Of a DNA stretch of 64,000 bases, positions 45,501 to 53,265 are shown piece by piece; within the stretch, counting starts at the first letter, position 1, and every line of letters begins with the position of its first letter. Below the pieces are notes generated by a model that made no database searches, was not told where the DNA came from, and worked only from the letters and a program-made list of their open reading frames with translations. The position numbers were made by a program, and so were the translations under genes. The stretch lies in contig JAAFJA010000001.1 of NCBI GenBank assembly GCA_013298765.1, positions 248,001 through 312,000 of the forward strand, written 5' to 3'. Origin of the DNA: Betaproteobacteria bacterium (GTDB lineage: Bacteria > Pseudomonadota > Gammaproteobacteria > Burkholderiales > Casimicrobiaceae).

Positions 45501-45610
45501 ATAGCGATCCGATTACGGGTCAAGCCGCCTGGTACGACCTCAAAGTGAGAATTTACAAAGCGGAAGAAACAGGCGTTTGGCCGAAACTGGAGTTTGGGCG
45601 CGCGCGGTAG
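42593..45610 (+). CDS. soeA: Molybdopterin oxidoreductase, SoeA-like sulfite dehydrogenase catalytic subunit
   Basis: The 1,005-residue DMSO-reductase-family protein begins with a [4Fe-4S] motif, CYMCACRCGI then GVLCAKGSAG, and carries the molybdopterin domains (GGFCSVNMAAAGLYSIGYSFWEFGAPD, ADLVLPDTTYLERYD, HAITQRPMMMYHSW). The lack of a Tat signal fits the cytoplasmic SoeA group. Two segments look foreign: about 35 residues around 327-350 and about 45 residues around 805-850, both encoded by palindromic repeats in frame. The start is a GTG with no strong ribosome site. soeB, soeC and a sulfate transporter lie 4.4 kb downstream. Other polysulfide or DMSO-type roles remain possible. Confidence 0.82.
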   Translation: MPTPLTPAADRHFAIEDRSKQETHYTTCYMCACRCGIKVTTEEKDGTPHVRFIQGNKNHLVNQGVLCAKGSAGIMKQYSKAKLQHPMIRRPGTERGEGIFDPISWDDALDLLTKRLAHIRATDPKKLAFFTGRDQMQALTGLWAQQFGTPNWAAHGGFCSVNMAAAGLYSIGYSFWEFGAPDWDRAKYFVLWGVAEDHSSNPIKIGLDKLKTRGAKFVSVNPVRTGYSAIADEWVPIRPGTDGLLALAVVHELLKKDWIDHEYLTKYTNAPWLVIDAPGTSQDGLFLRDAEGNPLVFDQNTSSFSTMKKGVAPALVWSGFAASPAVIPAEAGTQSERPVWVPASAGMTTENVSVRSVFSLILDRYTTDDYAPESVAEQCGVPAEQIKRMAAEIAHVAFKETIELPWEWTDIYGNKHDKVVGRPVAFYAMRGISAHANGFQTCRALHLIQMLLGALDGPGNFRSKAPFPRPIPPAQLPENDPGLINAPNTALSKTPLGFPTRPEDLAIDANGKPLRIDKAYSWEAPIASHGMMHAVIKNAVDGDPYEIDTLILFMANMAWNSAMNTAQTQDMLRAKKDDGSHKIPFLVVADAFDSETVRFADLVLPDTTYLERYDAISFLDRPISEPDAAADAIRHPILPLDRDVRPWQDVLVDLATRLKFPAFIKPDGEKKFAGYTDFIVNYERAPGIGFLAGFRGKDGEKPLRGEPNPAQWKAYIEAQSFFAYHWPENQRWMRAVNRDYLNAAADAGFIPKAEPIIAQLYSEPLQKFRLAGIGTYAGAKPTREVDKQRLAAYFDPLPVWYESSPSPSRGADFTAPSPSRGGRGWGWGSANGTDENPIPLPASPLKGEEFDLHAITQRPMMMYHSWDSQNAWLRQILAQNYLYVNTQTAAKLGLQDFDWVWVESPNGKIRCQMKTMAGVEANTVWTWNAIGKMSEAWGLEKDASEATVGFLLNHLISESVRADSGERLSNSDPITGQAAWYDLKVRIYKAEETGVWPKLEFGRAR
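43568..43635. repeat. Palindromic GTCATCCCCG repeat inside the soeA coding frame
   Basis: A left arm of 27 bp starting GTCATCCCCGCGGAGG and a right arm ending CCGCGGGAATGAC match at 25 of 27 positions when inverted, with a 14-bp loop. It is read in frame as AVIPAEAGTQ and VWVPASAGMT. The same family lies between hom and thrC. Confidence 0.85.
45004..45138. repeat. CCCCTTCAAGGGG-type repeats inside the soeA coding frame
   Basis: Three units with CCCTTCAAGGGG or CCCTTGAAGGGG are separated by a GGGTGGGGATGG/CCCATCCCC inverted pair. They are read as PSPSRGADFTAPSPSRGG and PIPLPASPLKGEE. The insertion sits between VWYE and EFDLHAITQRP. Confidence 0.85.
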
Positions 45611-45659
45611 GCGCGGGCTTGACCGCTCTCGCACGAGGGCGCGGGCTCCACCGTACATA

Positions 45660-45704
45660 CCTCCCCTTCAAAGGGAGGTCAGCGCGCAGCGCTGGGTGGG
45701 GATG
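45660..45704. repeat. CCCCTTCAAAGGGAGG repeat after soeA
   Basis: A hairpin CCTCCCCTTCAAAGGGAGG is followed by AGCGCGCAGCGCT and GGGTGGGGATGG. It belongs to the same family as the units inside soeA and soeB. It lies in the gap between soeA and the DedA-type gene. Confidence 0.75.
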
Positions 45705-45820
45705 GTGTGCCTCTGCCGGACGAGAGCGCAGTCAAGCCGCGCCGACATCCTGCATCCGCCGCGCGCAGCGATTCGTACCCCTCGTGTAACCAAACCTCCT
45801 ACACTCGCGAATACGATGCC

Positions 45821-46549
45821 ATGCCTCACGCGCTTACGATGACTCGCGATCTGCTCGCTTCGCGCTCGCTGCGTTGGGGCGTCGGCGCGTTTATCTTGAT
45901 TGCCATCGCAATCTACGTACTCACTGACGCAAGACACGCGCTCACCCTCGAATCGATGCGCGAGGCACAGTCGTGGTTCATGCAAACCTACGCGCGCTCG
46001 CCGATTCTCGTGTCATGCTGCTTCTTCGCGCTATTCACTGCGCTCTCCGCGCTTTCGCTGCCGGGCGCGGCGGTGCTCATGTTGATTGCGGGTTCAAGCT
46101 TTGGCTTAGTGTGGGGCACACTGCTTTCCACGCTCGCCTCCGCGACTGGAGCGACACTTGCCATGCTGGCGACACGTTTTCTCTTCCGCGATTGGATCGA
46201 CGCTCGCTACGGCGCGCGCCTCACCGAAATCAATCGCGGGATCGAGCGAAACGGCTTGTACTACCTCTTCTCCTTGCGCGTGGCGCCTGTGATTCCATAC
46301 TTTGTGTTGAACTGGTTGAGTGGACTCACGGCGCTTCGCGTGTGGCCGTTTTTCGGGGTGAGTTTCATCGGTATGCTGCCCGGCACCGCGGTGTACGTGA
46401 ACGCTGGAAACGAGTTCGCAAAAGTGGAATCATTGGCCGATGTGTTTAGTTGGCAAATCGGCGTCTCGATGTTGCTCATCGCCGTGACGCCGTTTCTGTT
46501 GAAATTCGCAATTGATAGGTACAGCGCCTTTGTGGCGTCTCGATCGTGA
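45821..46549 (+). CDS. DedA/TVP38-family membrane protein
   Basis: The 242-residue protein has five to six predicted helices and the VTT-domain pattern: LPGAAVLMLIAGSSFGLVWG, then RFLFRDWIDARYG and LRVAPVIPYFVLNWLSGL. TVP38/TMEM64-type proteins are thought to move or scramble lipids. The ATG at 45821 is chosen and another at 45839 is possible. The longer frame to 45707 runs back into repeat sequence. It sits between soeA and soeB with no visible functional tie to them. Confidence 0.82.
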   Translation: MPHALTMTRDLLASRSLRWGVGAFILIAIAIYVLTDARHALTLESMREAQSWFMQTYARSPILVSCCFFALFTALSALSLPGAAVLMLIAGSSFGLVWGTLLSTLASATGATLAMLATRFLFRDWIDARYGARLTEINRGIERNGLYYLFSLRVAPVIPYFVLNWLSGLTALRVWPFFGVSFIGMLPGTAVYVNAGNEFAKVESLADVFSWQIGVSMLLIAVTPFLLKFAIDRYSAFVASRS

Positions 46550-46621
46550 CCAAAGCACACGCGGAAGAAGGCAACGCGCTTGCGCCAATCGCAGCACCGT
46601 TGGGATAACAAAGAAAATTAC

Positions 46622-47977
46622 ATGCAGGGTTCATCGCGAGAGCGCTCACTCGTTCTCTTTAATTACGACTGGGATCAACGCGAATTCGCGCGACTAGCGG
46701 ATCGCTACCCGCATGACTCGCGCGGTTTTGATCTGTTCACGTTCCCGAGTAACGCGCAGCTCGCGTGGTTTGATATGGAGCGCTTCGTTAATCGTCTCGC
46801 GAAGCAAGCTGGGCGCAAAGGCTGGCGAGCCGTTACTTCAAACCACGAGCAATTCGGCGCACTCGCCGCCGCCCTCCTCGCCGAAAAAATGGGCTGGCCG
46901 GGCACGCCGGTTGAGGCCATTCTCACCTGTCAGCATAAGCTCTACGCGCGGCAGATCCTTGATCGCGTGAGCCCCGAAATCAACCTCGCCGCGAGCGCGC
47001 TCAATTGTGAATATGGTGATCCGATCCCCGACGGTCTCAGTTATCCCGCGTTCGTAAAGCCCGTGAAAGCGGCGTTTTCGGTGCTCGCGAGAACCGTGGC
47101 AAATCGTGAGGAGTTACACGCGCACACCCGCTTTGGCGCGTGGGAACTCTGGGTGATTCGGCATCTGGTGGAGCCGTTTGATCGCGTGATGCGGCAACGC
47201 CTGCCGAACGCGCCGACGGCGCATAAGATGATGCTTGAAGAGGTGTTCGCAGGCCGGCAATACAACCTCGACGGTTACGTGTGGAACGGCGAAGTGCATG
47301 TGATCGGCTGCGTCGATTCGATCATGTATCCCGGCACCCAAGGCTTCATGCGATTTGACTATCCATCGAAACTAGCACCATCGATCATCGCCCAATTTAA
47401 AAAGGGCGTCGAGCCATTTTTAAAAGAAATCAACTTTAACCACGGTTTATTCAACGTCGAATTCTTTGTTGGGGAAGAAGACCAAAGCATAAAGGTGATC
47501 GAATTCAATCCGCGCATGGCCTCGCAGTTCTCCGATCTCTACGCCCGTGTCGACGGCATTGATCTGCACGAATACGCCTTCGCACTCGCCCACGGCACCG
47601 ATCCCGCAACGCTCCCTCGCAGCACACCAAAGTTTGGCGCGGCATCCAGCTTCGTCTATCGCTCGTTCGATGCGGCGCTGGGCGATCCATCCGAACCGAA
47701 CGCAAAGGTTGCGATGCCAAGCGCGGAACAGCAAGCCCGGCTTCACAAAGAATTCCCCGACGCCCTGCTCTTCACCTTCCCCAAAGACAAATCGCAAATC
47801 GCCCGCGACTTCAAATGGCTCGGCAGCTATCGCTACGGCATCCTTCACTTGGGAGGGCGCGATGAGCATGATTTGCGTGAGCGGTGTGAGCGTGCGAGTG
47901 CGTTGCTCGGATGGCGTGTTCCGTACACCGATGGGCGCGGTGATGCGCTCGACGGGCCGGTGTTGGCAAACGCGTGA
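46622..47977 (+). CDS. ATP-grasp domain ligase of unknown substrate
   Basis: The 451-residue protein has an ATP-grasp layout: LTCQHKLYARQILDR, a lysine in YPAFVKPVKAAFSV, HKMMLEEVFAGRQYNLDGYV and the metal-binding stretch NVEFFV...KVIEFNPRMASQFSDLY. Relatives join carboxylates to amines. The longest frame begins at 46580 but the ATG at 46622 gives a more normal N-terminus. The substrate is not readable. A fatty-acid desaturase gene follows after 66 bp. Confidence 0.82.
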   Translation: MQGSSRERSLVLFNYDWDQREFARLADRYPHDSRGFDLFTFPSNAQLAWFDMERFVNRLAKQAGRKGWRAVTSNHEQFGALAAALLAEKMGWPGTPVEAILTCQHKLYARQILDRVSPEINLAASALNCEYGDPIPDGLSYPAFVKPVKAAFSVLARTVANREELHAHTRFGAWELWVIRHLVEPFDRVMRQRLPNAPTAHKMMLEEVFAGRQYNLDGYVWNGEVHVIGCVDSIMYPGTQGFMRFDYPSKLAPSIIAQFKKGVEPFLKEINFNHGLFNVEFFVGEEDQSIKVIEFNPRMASQFSDLYARVDGIDLHEYAFALAHGTDPATLPRSTPKFGAASSFVYRSFDAALGDPSEPNAKVAMPSAEQQARLHKEFPDALLFTFPKDKSQIARDFKWLGSYRYGILHLGGRDEHDLRERCERASALLGWRVPYTDGRGDALDGPVLANA

Positions 47978-48043
47978 CGCCTAGGAGCGTGCGTAGCACG
48001 CCGTAGTTTTGGCGAGCAAGCTCGCACCGTAAACTTCGGTTCG

Positions 48044-48979
48044 ATGCTGGCTCCCGTCCCCCACCACCGCGTTGACGCAGAAGCCGATCAATTGATCGGC
48101 GGTGTTGTTCGCTATTCGCCGATCAAATCGTTGTGGTTCACGTCCATGCTAGCGGGATCGCTGATCGCCGCGACGCTCTTCTTTAGCTGGAGCGGCGTCA
48201 CACTTTTCGTGGTGTCGACCGCGTTCGTCCTTCTTTTCGGCCACTCGCTCGGCAGCCATCGGAAATTCATTCACGACAGCTTTAGCTGCCCAAGGTGGCT
48301 CGAAAACGGCCTCGTGTACTGCGGCACGCTGGTGGGGCTTGCAGGCCCGATCGGATTGTTACGACAACACGAGCTTCGTGACTTCGCGCAGCGCCTGCCC
48401 GATTGCCATCCTTATTTGCGTCATGGCAGTGGTTTTGTGAAAGATGCCTGGCACCAGTTGCATTGCGAACTTCGGTTCAGCTCGCCACCACAGATCAACA
48501 TTGAGCCGAGCCGTCAATCTCCCTTCTATCGATGGCTTGAAGCAACTTGGATGCTGCAACAGCTACCCATCGCCTGCATCTTCTTCGCGCTGGGCGGCTG
48601 GAGCTGGGTGCTCTGGGGCGTGTGCGCCCGCGTGACCGCGGCTGTATTTGGACATTGGTTAATCGGTTATCTTGCGCACAACCACGGCGCCATGAATCAC
48701 CACGTTATGGGTGCGGCAGTACAAGGGCGCAATATTCGCTGGACATCGTTGATCACGATGGGCGAGAGCTGGCATAACAATCACCACGCTTATCCCGGCT
48801 CGGCGCGCCTCGGACTCCATCCCAGCGAATGGGATCCGGGTTGGTGGGTGCTTTGCATCCTCGCTCGTTTGGGATTGGTTCGCTACATCGTTCTGCCATC
48901 CGACTTGCCGCCACGCCCCGAGCTTCGCGCTCATCCACCACCCATCCGCGATTCCGTGCGGGGCTTCTTCTCTCTATGA
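48044..48979 (+). CDS. Membrane fatty-acid desaturase
   Basis: The 311-residue protein has four predicted helices and histidine boxes in the usual positions: GHSLGSHRKFIH near residue 66, a weak central RQHELRD box, and GESWHNNHHAYPGSARLGL near residue 240. These would bind a di-iron centre that inserts a double bond in an acyl chain at the membrane. Its stop overlaps the next start (ATGA), so the two genes are translationally coupled. Confidence 0.85.
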   Translation: MLAPVPHHRVDAEADQLIGGVVRYSPIKSLWFTSMLAGSLIAATLFFSWSGVTLFVVSTAFVLLFGHSLGSHRKFIHDSFSCPRWLENGLVYCGTLVGLAGPIGLLRQHELRDFAQRLPDCHPYLRHGSGFVKDAWHQLHCELRFSSPPQINIEPSRQSPFYRWLEATWMLQQLPIACIFFALGGWSWVLWGVCARVTAAVFGHWLIGYLAHNHGAMNHHVMGAAVQGRNIRWTSLITMGESWHNNHHAYPGSARLGLHPSEWDPGWWVLCILARLGLVRYIVLPSDLPPRPELRAHPPPIRDSVRGFFSL

Positions 48980-49965
48980 CACCAGACATCACACCTGAAA
49001 CGGAATCAGAACTACGAAAGCGCCTCCCATTCGCGAAAGGCTGGCCCGTGCTCGCAGGGGCGCTCGTCGGCGTGCTGGTCCGGTTGGTATTTCTTGGAAA
49101 GCCTGGCGGCGCGTTTGCGCCGATGGGCACGGCGTTCGTTTTCTTTGTACCCCTCGCCGTGGGCGCAATCACGGTCTATCTCGCGGAGCGAACTACACGC
49201 CGTTCTGTGGGCTACTACATTGTGTCGGCGGCGCTCGCAAACGCGCTCTTTGTGTTCGGGACGCTCATCATTTTGATCGAAGGCCTCATTTGCGCCATCG
49301 TGATCGTCCCGGTGTTCGCAGTCTACGGAAGCTTCGGCGGACTCCTCATGGGCGCGATCTGCAGGATGACCAACTGGCCAAAGCAAGCCACGTACAGCTT
49401 CGCAGCACTTCCGCTATTACTGGGCGCGATCCCCACCACAGCGCTTGAAGACACCTCTATACGAAGCGTGTCCCGCAGCGTCGTCGTGGCCGCGCCACCA
49501 GCGCACGTGTGGCAGCAGCTCCTGAACGCGAAGGACATGCAGCGCGAAGAAATGGAGCGCGGCTGGATGTACCGTATCGGAGTGCCCACGCCCGAATTCG
49601 CGAGTACCCAAACCGTAAACGACGAGCTCGTGCGCGAAATTAAGATGGGCAAAAACATTCGCTTCGAGCAACACTCAAGCGATTGGGAACAAGATAAGCG
49701 CGTTCGCTGGACGTATCGCTTCGCTAACGATTCGTTTCCGAAAGGCGCGCTGGACGACCACGTGACGATTGGTGGGCGCTACTTTGACGTACTCGACACT
49801 ACGTACACGCTCTCTCCAACGTCAGCAGGAACCGAACTTCGAACAAAAATGACATTTCGCGTGACGACGGAATTCAACTGGTACGCCAACCACGTAGGAG
49901 ACGCACTCGTCGGAAATTTCGCGGAAGTGGCGTTGGACTTTTACAAAGCGCGCTCGGAGCGCTGA
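48976..49965 (+). CDS. Membrane protein with a C-terminal SRPBCC-like domain
   Basis: The ATG at 48976 overlaps the desaturase TGA, giving 329 residues. The N-terminal half has about four hydrophobic helices (30-50, 55-75, 85-135, 140-160). The C-terminal half from about 165 (RSVSRSVVVAAPPAHVWQQLL) looks like a START/SRPBCC lipid-binding fold. Coupled with a desaturase, a lipid-related role is a fair guess. I cannot name the family. Confidence 0.72.
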   Translation: MTPDITPETESELRKRLPFAKGWPVLAGALVGVLVRLVFLGKPGGAFAPMGTAFVFFVPLAVGAITVYLAERTTRRSVGYYIVSAALANALFVFGTLIILIEGLICAIVIVPVFAVYGSFGGLLMGAICRMTNWPKQATYSFAALPLLLGAIPTTALEDTSIRSVSRSVVVAAPPAHVWQQLLNAKDMQREEMERGWMYRIGVPTPEFASTQTVNDELVREIKMGKNIRFEQHSSDWEQDKRVRWTYRFANDSFPKGALDDHVTIGGRYFDVLDTTYTLSPTSAGTELRTKMTFRVTTEFNWYANHVGDALVGNFAEVALDFYKARSER

Positions 49966-49989
49966 TTGCGGGCATTCGTGTTCGCGCCC

Positions 49990-50011
49990 AACTCATATAG
50001 ATGACTTAAAC
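49990..50011. promoter_or_regulatory. Palindromic motif upstream of soeB
   Basis: AACTCAT-ATAG-ATGACTT matches the motif before soeA (42514) at 20 of 22 bases, with one change in the right arm. It ends 29 bp before the soeB ATG and could overlap a promoter. It supports co-regulation of the two soe segments. Confidence 0.65.
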
Positions 50012-50040
50012 TGCGAGGGTTTTCTCTAAAACCTACCCGC

Positions 50041-50820
50041 ATGCGCCTAGGCCTCGCCATTGATCTCGATACTTGCGTCGGTTGCCACGCCTGCGCGGTG
50101 GCTTGCAAAGAGTGGAATGGGGCGTCGCTCATGGGCGGTGCGCCGGATTACGACGCGCATGGCAAAGCGCCGAGTGGCGTTTGGTACAACCGGATTCGGC
50201 ATTTTGAGATTGAGGGGGATCCGGCATTTTCGCCACATCGTTGCGGATCGACGGAACCCCATCCCCATCCTAACCTTCCCCTTGAAGGGGAAGGGACTCA
50301 CGTTCCCCTCTCAAAAACCGTCAATGTCCCCATGAGCTGCATGCATTGCGAGGAAGCGCATTGTGTGACGGTGTGCCCAACCGGAGCGTCTTACAAGCGA
50401 GCGGAAGATGGCATCGTGCTCGTTGATCCGAATCGTTGCATGGGTTGCAACTACTGCGCGTGGGCTTGCCCATACGGTGCGCGGGAGCTCGATGAAAACG
50501 CGGGGGTGATGAAGAAGTGCACGCTCTGCGTGGATCGCATTTACGATCAACAGCTGCCCGAGGAAGAGCGGCAGCCCGCGTGCGTACTCGCATGCCCGAC
50601 GCATGCGCGACACTTTGGCGACTATGACGATCCGCAATCGAAGGTGTCGCAGCTTGCAGCGCAACGCGGTCGACAATCGATGCTGGATGAGCTGGGATAC
50701 AAGCCGACGAACGCGTATCTCTCACCGCGCGCGCCCGCTCAGGTGATGCCGAGCTTGCCGGTGCGATCGGGCTTGAGTGAGAAGGCGAAGGCATTTGTGA
50801 ATAGGTTGATTCAGTTGTGA
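50041..50820 (+). CDS. soeB: Four-cluster ferredoxin subunit, SoeB-like
   Basis: The 259-residue chain holds four cysteine groups for [4Fe-4S] clusters: CVGCHACAVACKEWN, CMHCEEAHCVTVCPTGA, CMGCNYCAWACPYG and CTLCVDRI...CVLACPTHA. It would pass electrons from the catalytic subunit to the membrane subunit. Between about residues 62 and 92 a repeat-encoded stretch (PHPHPNLPLEGEG) interrupts the usual short link before NVPMSCMHC. The start is the ATG at 50041. soeC and sulP follow on the same strand. Confidence 0.85.
   Translation: MRLGLAIDLDTCVGCHACAVACKEWNGASLMGGAPDYDAHGKAPSGVWYNRIRHFEIEGDPAFSPHRCGSTEPHPHPNLPLEGEGTHVPLSKTVNVPMSCMHCEEAHCVTVCPTGASYKRAEDGIVLVDPNRCMGCNYCAWACPYGARELDENAGVMKKCTLCVDRIYDQQLPEEERQPACVLACPTHARHFGDYDDPQSKVSQLAAQRGRQSMLDELGYKPTNAYLSPRAPAQVMPSLPVRSGLSEKAKAFVNRLIQL
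50254..50296. repeat. CCCCTTGAAGGGG repeat inside the soeB coding frame
   Basis: The unit contains GAACCCCATCCCCATCC followed by CTTCCCCTTGAAGGGGAAGG. It is the same family as the units in and after soeA. It is read in frame as EPHPHPNLPLEGEGT. Confidence 0.85.
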
Positions 50821-50930
50821 AGACGCGAGTTTTTAGTTTGATGCCCTGCAGTGTTCAGGCGACACGTCGCGTTTGGCAAAACGTGACACTGCCGCAATAC
50901 CCACCATTCTTTTCGTATCTCGGCGCTTTT

Positions 50931-51030
50931 CCCTCACCCGCCCCTTCGTCAAGCTCACGGGCACCCTCTCCCACGCAGCGCCAGTTTCCCTCGCCCGCCC
51001 TTCGGGCACCCTCTCCCAGAGGGAGAGGGG
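50931..51030. repeat. CCCTCACCCG/GGGAGAGGGG repeats before soeC
   Basis: Two copies of a unit with CGCCCTTCG(T/G)... and CACCCTCTCCCA are followed by a CCCTCTCCC/GGGAGAGGG hairpin. The block ends with GGGAGAGGGG seven bases before the soeC ATG. The purine-rich end serves as the likely Shine-Dalgarno. Confidence 0.75.
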
Positions 51031-51037
51031 AACAGCA

Positions 51038-51949
51038 ATGAAGCCTGCACTTTCCGTCATCTTCTTCACCGTCTTCTCCGGCGCGGGGCTTGGCCTTTTG
51101 ATTTGGACGCTGATTGCCTCCACGATGCCGCAGCACATTCGCATGGATGCCGCAACGTTTTACAAAGCAATCGGGATCGCGCTCGTGCTCACGACTGCGG
51201 GGCTGCTCTCTTCAACCCTGCATTTGGCGAATCGCAAGAACGCTGTTTACGCGCTCACACGCTGGAAAACGTCTTGGCTTTCGCGCGAAGGCGTGTTCGC
51301 CCTGCTTCTCTACCCATTGGTCGCGGCACATCTGTTCGTCATTCACTCCGGCTACGCGTCGCTTGCACCATTCACGATGCTGAAGGTGATCGCCTGCGCG
51401 CTTGCGATTTTGTTTTGTACCGGGATGATTTACGGCTGCTTGCCAACCGTGCCGCGTTGGAATACCTGGATGACGCCCGCGAAGTATGTGGTGTTCGGTT
51501 TGATGAGCGGGGCCGTGCTCTTCACCTCCGCGCTGTCGCTGCGCCCGGTGGAGGTAGGCCCGATTCGCACGCCGATGATGGCGCTCGTGTTTTTGGCGCT
51601 GGGCATCGTGCTCTACTTTGCCTACCTGCTTCGATACCCGCGCGCCCACACGATCGAGAGCGCGCTCGGCGTGAAGCAGGGCCGCGTGCGCATGCTAGAT
51701 GTGGGGCATTCACACGGCACCTTCCTCACTCACGAATTCGGTTTTCAGCTCGCGCGGGACAAAGCGCATCTGTTGCGTTGGCTCTCGATTTTGTGGGCGT
51801 TTGTGATCCCGTTCGCTTTGCTTGCGTGGAGTCAATGGTATTGGGTTGCAACGGTATTCTGTATCGCGGGACTGCTCGTTGAGCGCTGGCTGTTTTTCGC
51901 GGAAGCGCAACATGTCGTGCGGCTTTATCACGGGCAGCGCGTCGTTTGA
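51038..51949 (+). CDS. soeC: DmsC-like membrane anchor, SoeC
   Basis: The 303-residue protein has eight predicted helices and the pattern of DMSO-reductase anchor subunits. In SoeABC it takes electrons from SoeB and reduces quinone. The ATG at 51038 follows GGGAGAGGGG from a palindromic repeat. The longer frame to 50873 is repeat-encoded and unlikely. Its TGA overlaps the ATG of a SulP transporter gene (TGATG), so the two proteins are made together. Confidence 0.85.
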   Translation: MKPALSVIFFTVFSGAGLGLLIWTLIASTMPQHIRMDAATFYKAIGIALVLTTAGLLSSTLHLANRKNAVYALTRWKTSWLSREGVFALLLYPLVAAHLFVIHSGYASLAPFTMLKVIACALAILFCTGMIYGCLPTVPRWNTWMTPAKYVVFGLMSGAVLFTSALSLRPVEVGPIRTPMMALVFLALGIVLYFAYLLRYPRAHTIESALGVKQGRVRMLDVGHSHGTFLTHEFGFQLARDKAHLLRWLSILWAFVIPFALLAWSQWYWVATVFCIAGLLVERWLFFAEAQHVVRLYHGQRVV

Positions 51950-53217
51950 TGCGTCGACAGCGGCTCTTTCCGTTTTTGGCCTGGCTGCCGGAGCTGCGGA
52001 ATCCAGGCACGTTGCGCGCCGATGTGCTCGCCGGGCTCACCGGCGCGGTTGTTGTGTTGCCACAAGGCATTGCATTTGCAACACTCGCCGGTATGCCCGC
52101 GGAATACGGGCTCTACACAGCAATGGTTCCATGTATCGTCGCTGCACTTTTTGGAGCGTCTCGCCTAATGGTAACGGGGCCCGCGAATGCAATTTCGCTG
52201 ACGGTATTCGCGATGCTTGCACCGCTCGCAACGCCCGAATCTGATCGTTTTGTCACCCTCGCCATCACCCTCGCTTTCATGGTGGGGCTCTGGCAGCTGC
52301 TGCTCGGGTTCGCGCGCGCGGGGCGACTCGCGGATTATGTGTCGCATACCGTGATCGTCGGCTTCACGGCCGGCGCGGCGGTTCTCATCATCAATTCACA
52401 AATCCGGAATTTCTTCGGCATCGACATTCCGCGCGGTTCAAACCTCTGGCAGACGGTGCAGCACGTGTTGCAAACGCAGCCACGCGTTGATTTCTTCGCG
52501 ACCAGTACCGCGCTCATTACGATGATCGTTGCGCTCTTGTGGCGGCCGCTCAATCGCTTCGTTCCCGCGCTCTTGATTGCGATTATTGCGGGCGCAGTGT
52601 ATGTCGCGATTTCGAAAATATTCGACCCAACCCTGACGACCAAAACAGTGGAGGCTCTGCCAGGCGCATTGCCGCCGCTTTCCGCGCCGAGCCTCGATCT
52701 CGAAACACTTAAATTGCTCTTGGTGCCATCCATCGCAATGACGCTGCTTGCACTCGCGGAAGCCGTCTCCATTGCACAGGCGCTCGCACGTAAGCGCCGC
52801 GAGGCGCTCAACGGCTCTCAAGAATTCATCGGTCAAGGTCTTGCCAACGTGGCCGGCTCGTTTTTCTCGTGCTATCCATCGAGCGGCTCTTTTAACCGCT
52901 CAGGCGTCAATATCAGCAGCGACGCACGCACGCCGTTTTCAGCGATCGCCGCATCGCTGTTTCTCATCGCGATCCTCTTTTTTGTATCGCCGCTCGCCAA
53001 GTATTTGCCCATCGCGGCGGTTGCCGCCGTGTTGTTCCTCGTAGCGTGGGGGCTCATTGATCGAAGAGAGATTGCAGAGCTGTTGAGACACAAATTTGAA
53101 CGCATCACGCTTCTCTCCACGTTCATCGCAACGCTCGCGCTGCCTCTCGAATGGGCGGTGCTCCTAGGTATTGGTGTATCGCTCGTCGTGGGGCGATTTG
53201 CGCCGCGTGCAAAATAG
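51949..53217 (+). CDS. SulP-family anion (sulfate) permease lacking STAS
   Basis: The 422-residue chain covers the SulP membrane domain, with LPELRNPGTLRADVLAGLTGAVVVLPQGIAFATLAG near the start and the LAEAVSIAQALARKR signature in the middle. It ends without the usual cytoplasmic STAS domain. The start overlaps the soeC stop. In this place a likely role is to export the sulfate formed from sulfite, or to import sulfur oxyanions. An in-frame TTG at 51946 is another start. Confidence 0.88.
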   Translation: MRRQRLFPFLAWLPELRNPGTLRADVLAGLTGAVVVLPQGIAFATLAGMPAEYGLYTAMVPCIVAALFGASRLMVTGPANAISLTVFAMLAPLATPESDRFVTLAITLAFMVGLWQLLLGFARAGRLADYVSHTVIVGFTAGAAVLIINSQIRNFFGIDIPRGSNLWQTVQHVLQTQPRVDFFATSTALITMIVALLWRPLNRFVPALLIAIIAGAVYVAISKIFDPTLTTKTVEALPGALPPLSAPSLDLETLKLLLVPSIAMTLLALAEAVSIAQALARKRREALNGSQEFIGQGLANVAGSFFSCYPSSGSFNRSGVNISSDARTPFSAIAASLFLIAILFFVSPLAKYLPIAAVAAVLFLVAWGLIDRREIAELLRHKFERITLLSTFIATLALPLEWAVLLGIGVSLVVGRFAPRAK

Positions 53218-53265
53218 CAGTCCCGCAAGCCGTTTGGGGTTGCGTCACCCTCCTGTCTCGTTTCT

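Noticed and set aside
50873-51037. N-terminal extension of soeC by 55 codons
   Set aside because: The extension is encoded by palindromic repeats, and a strong ribosome site with an ATG follows at 51038.
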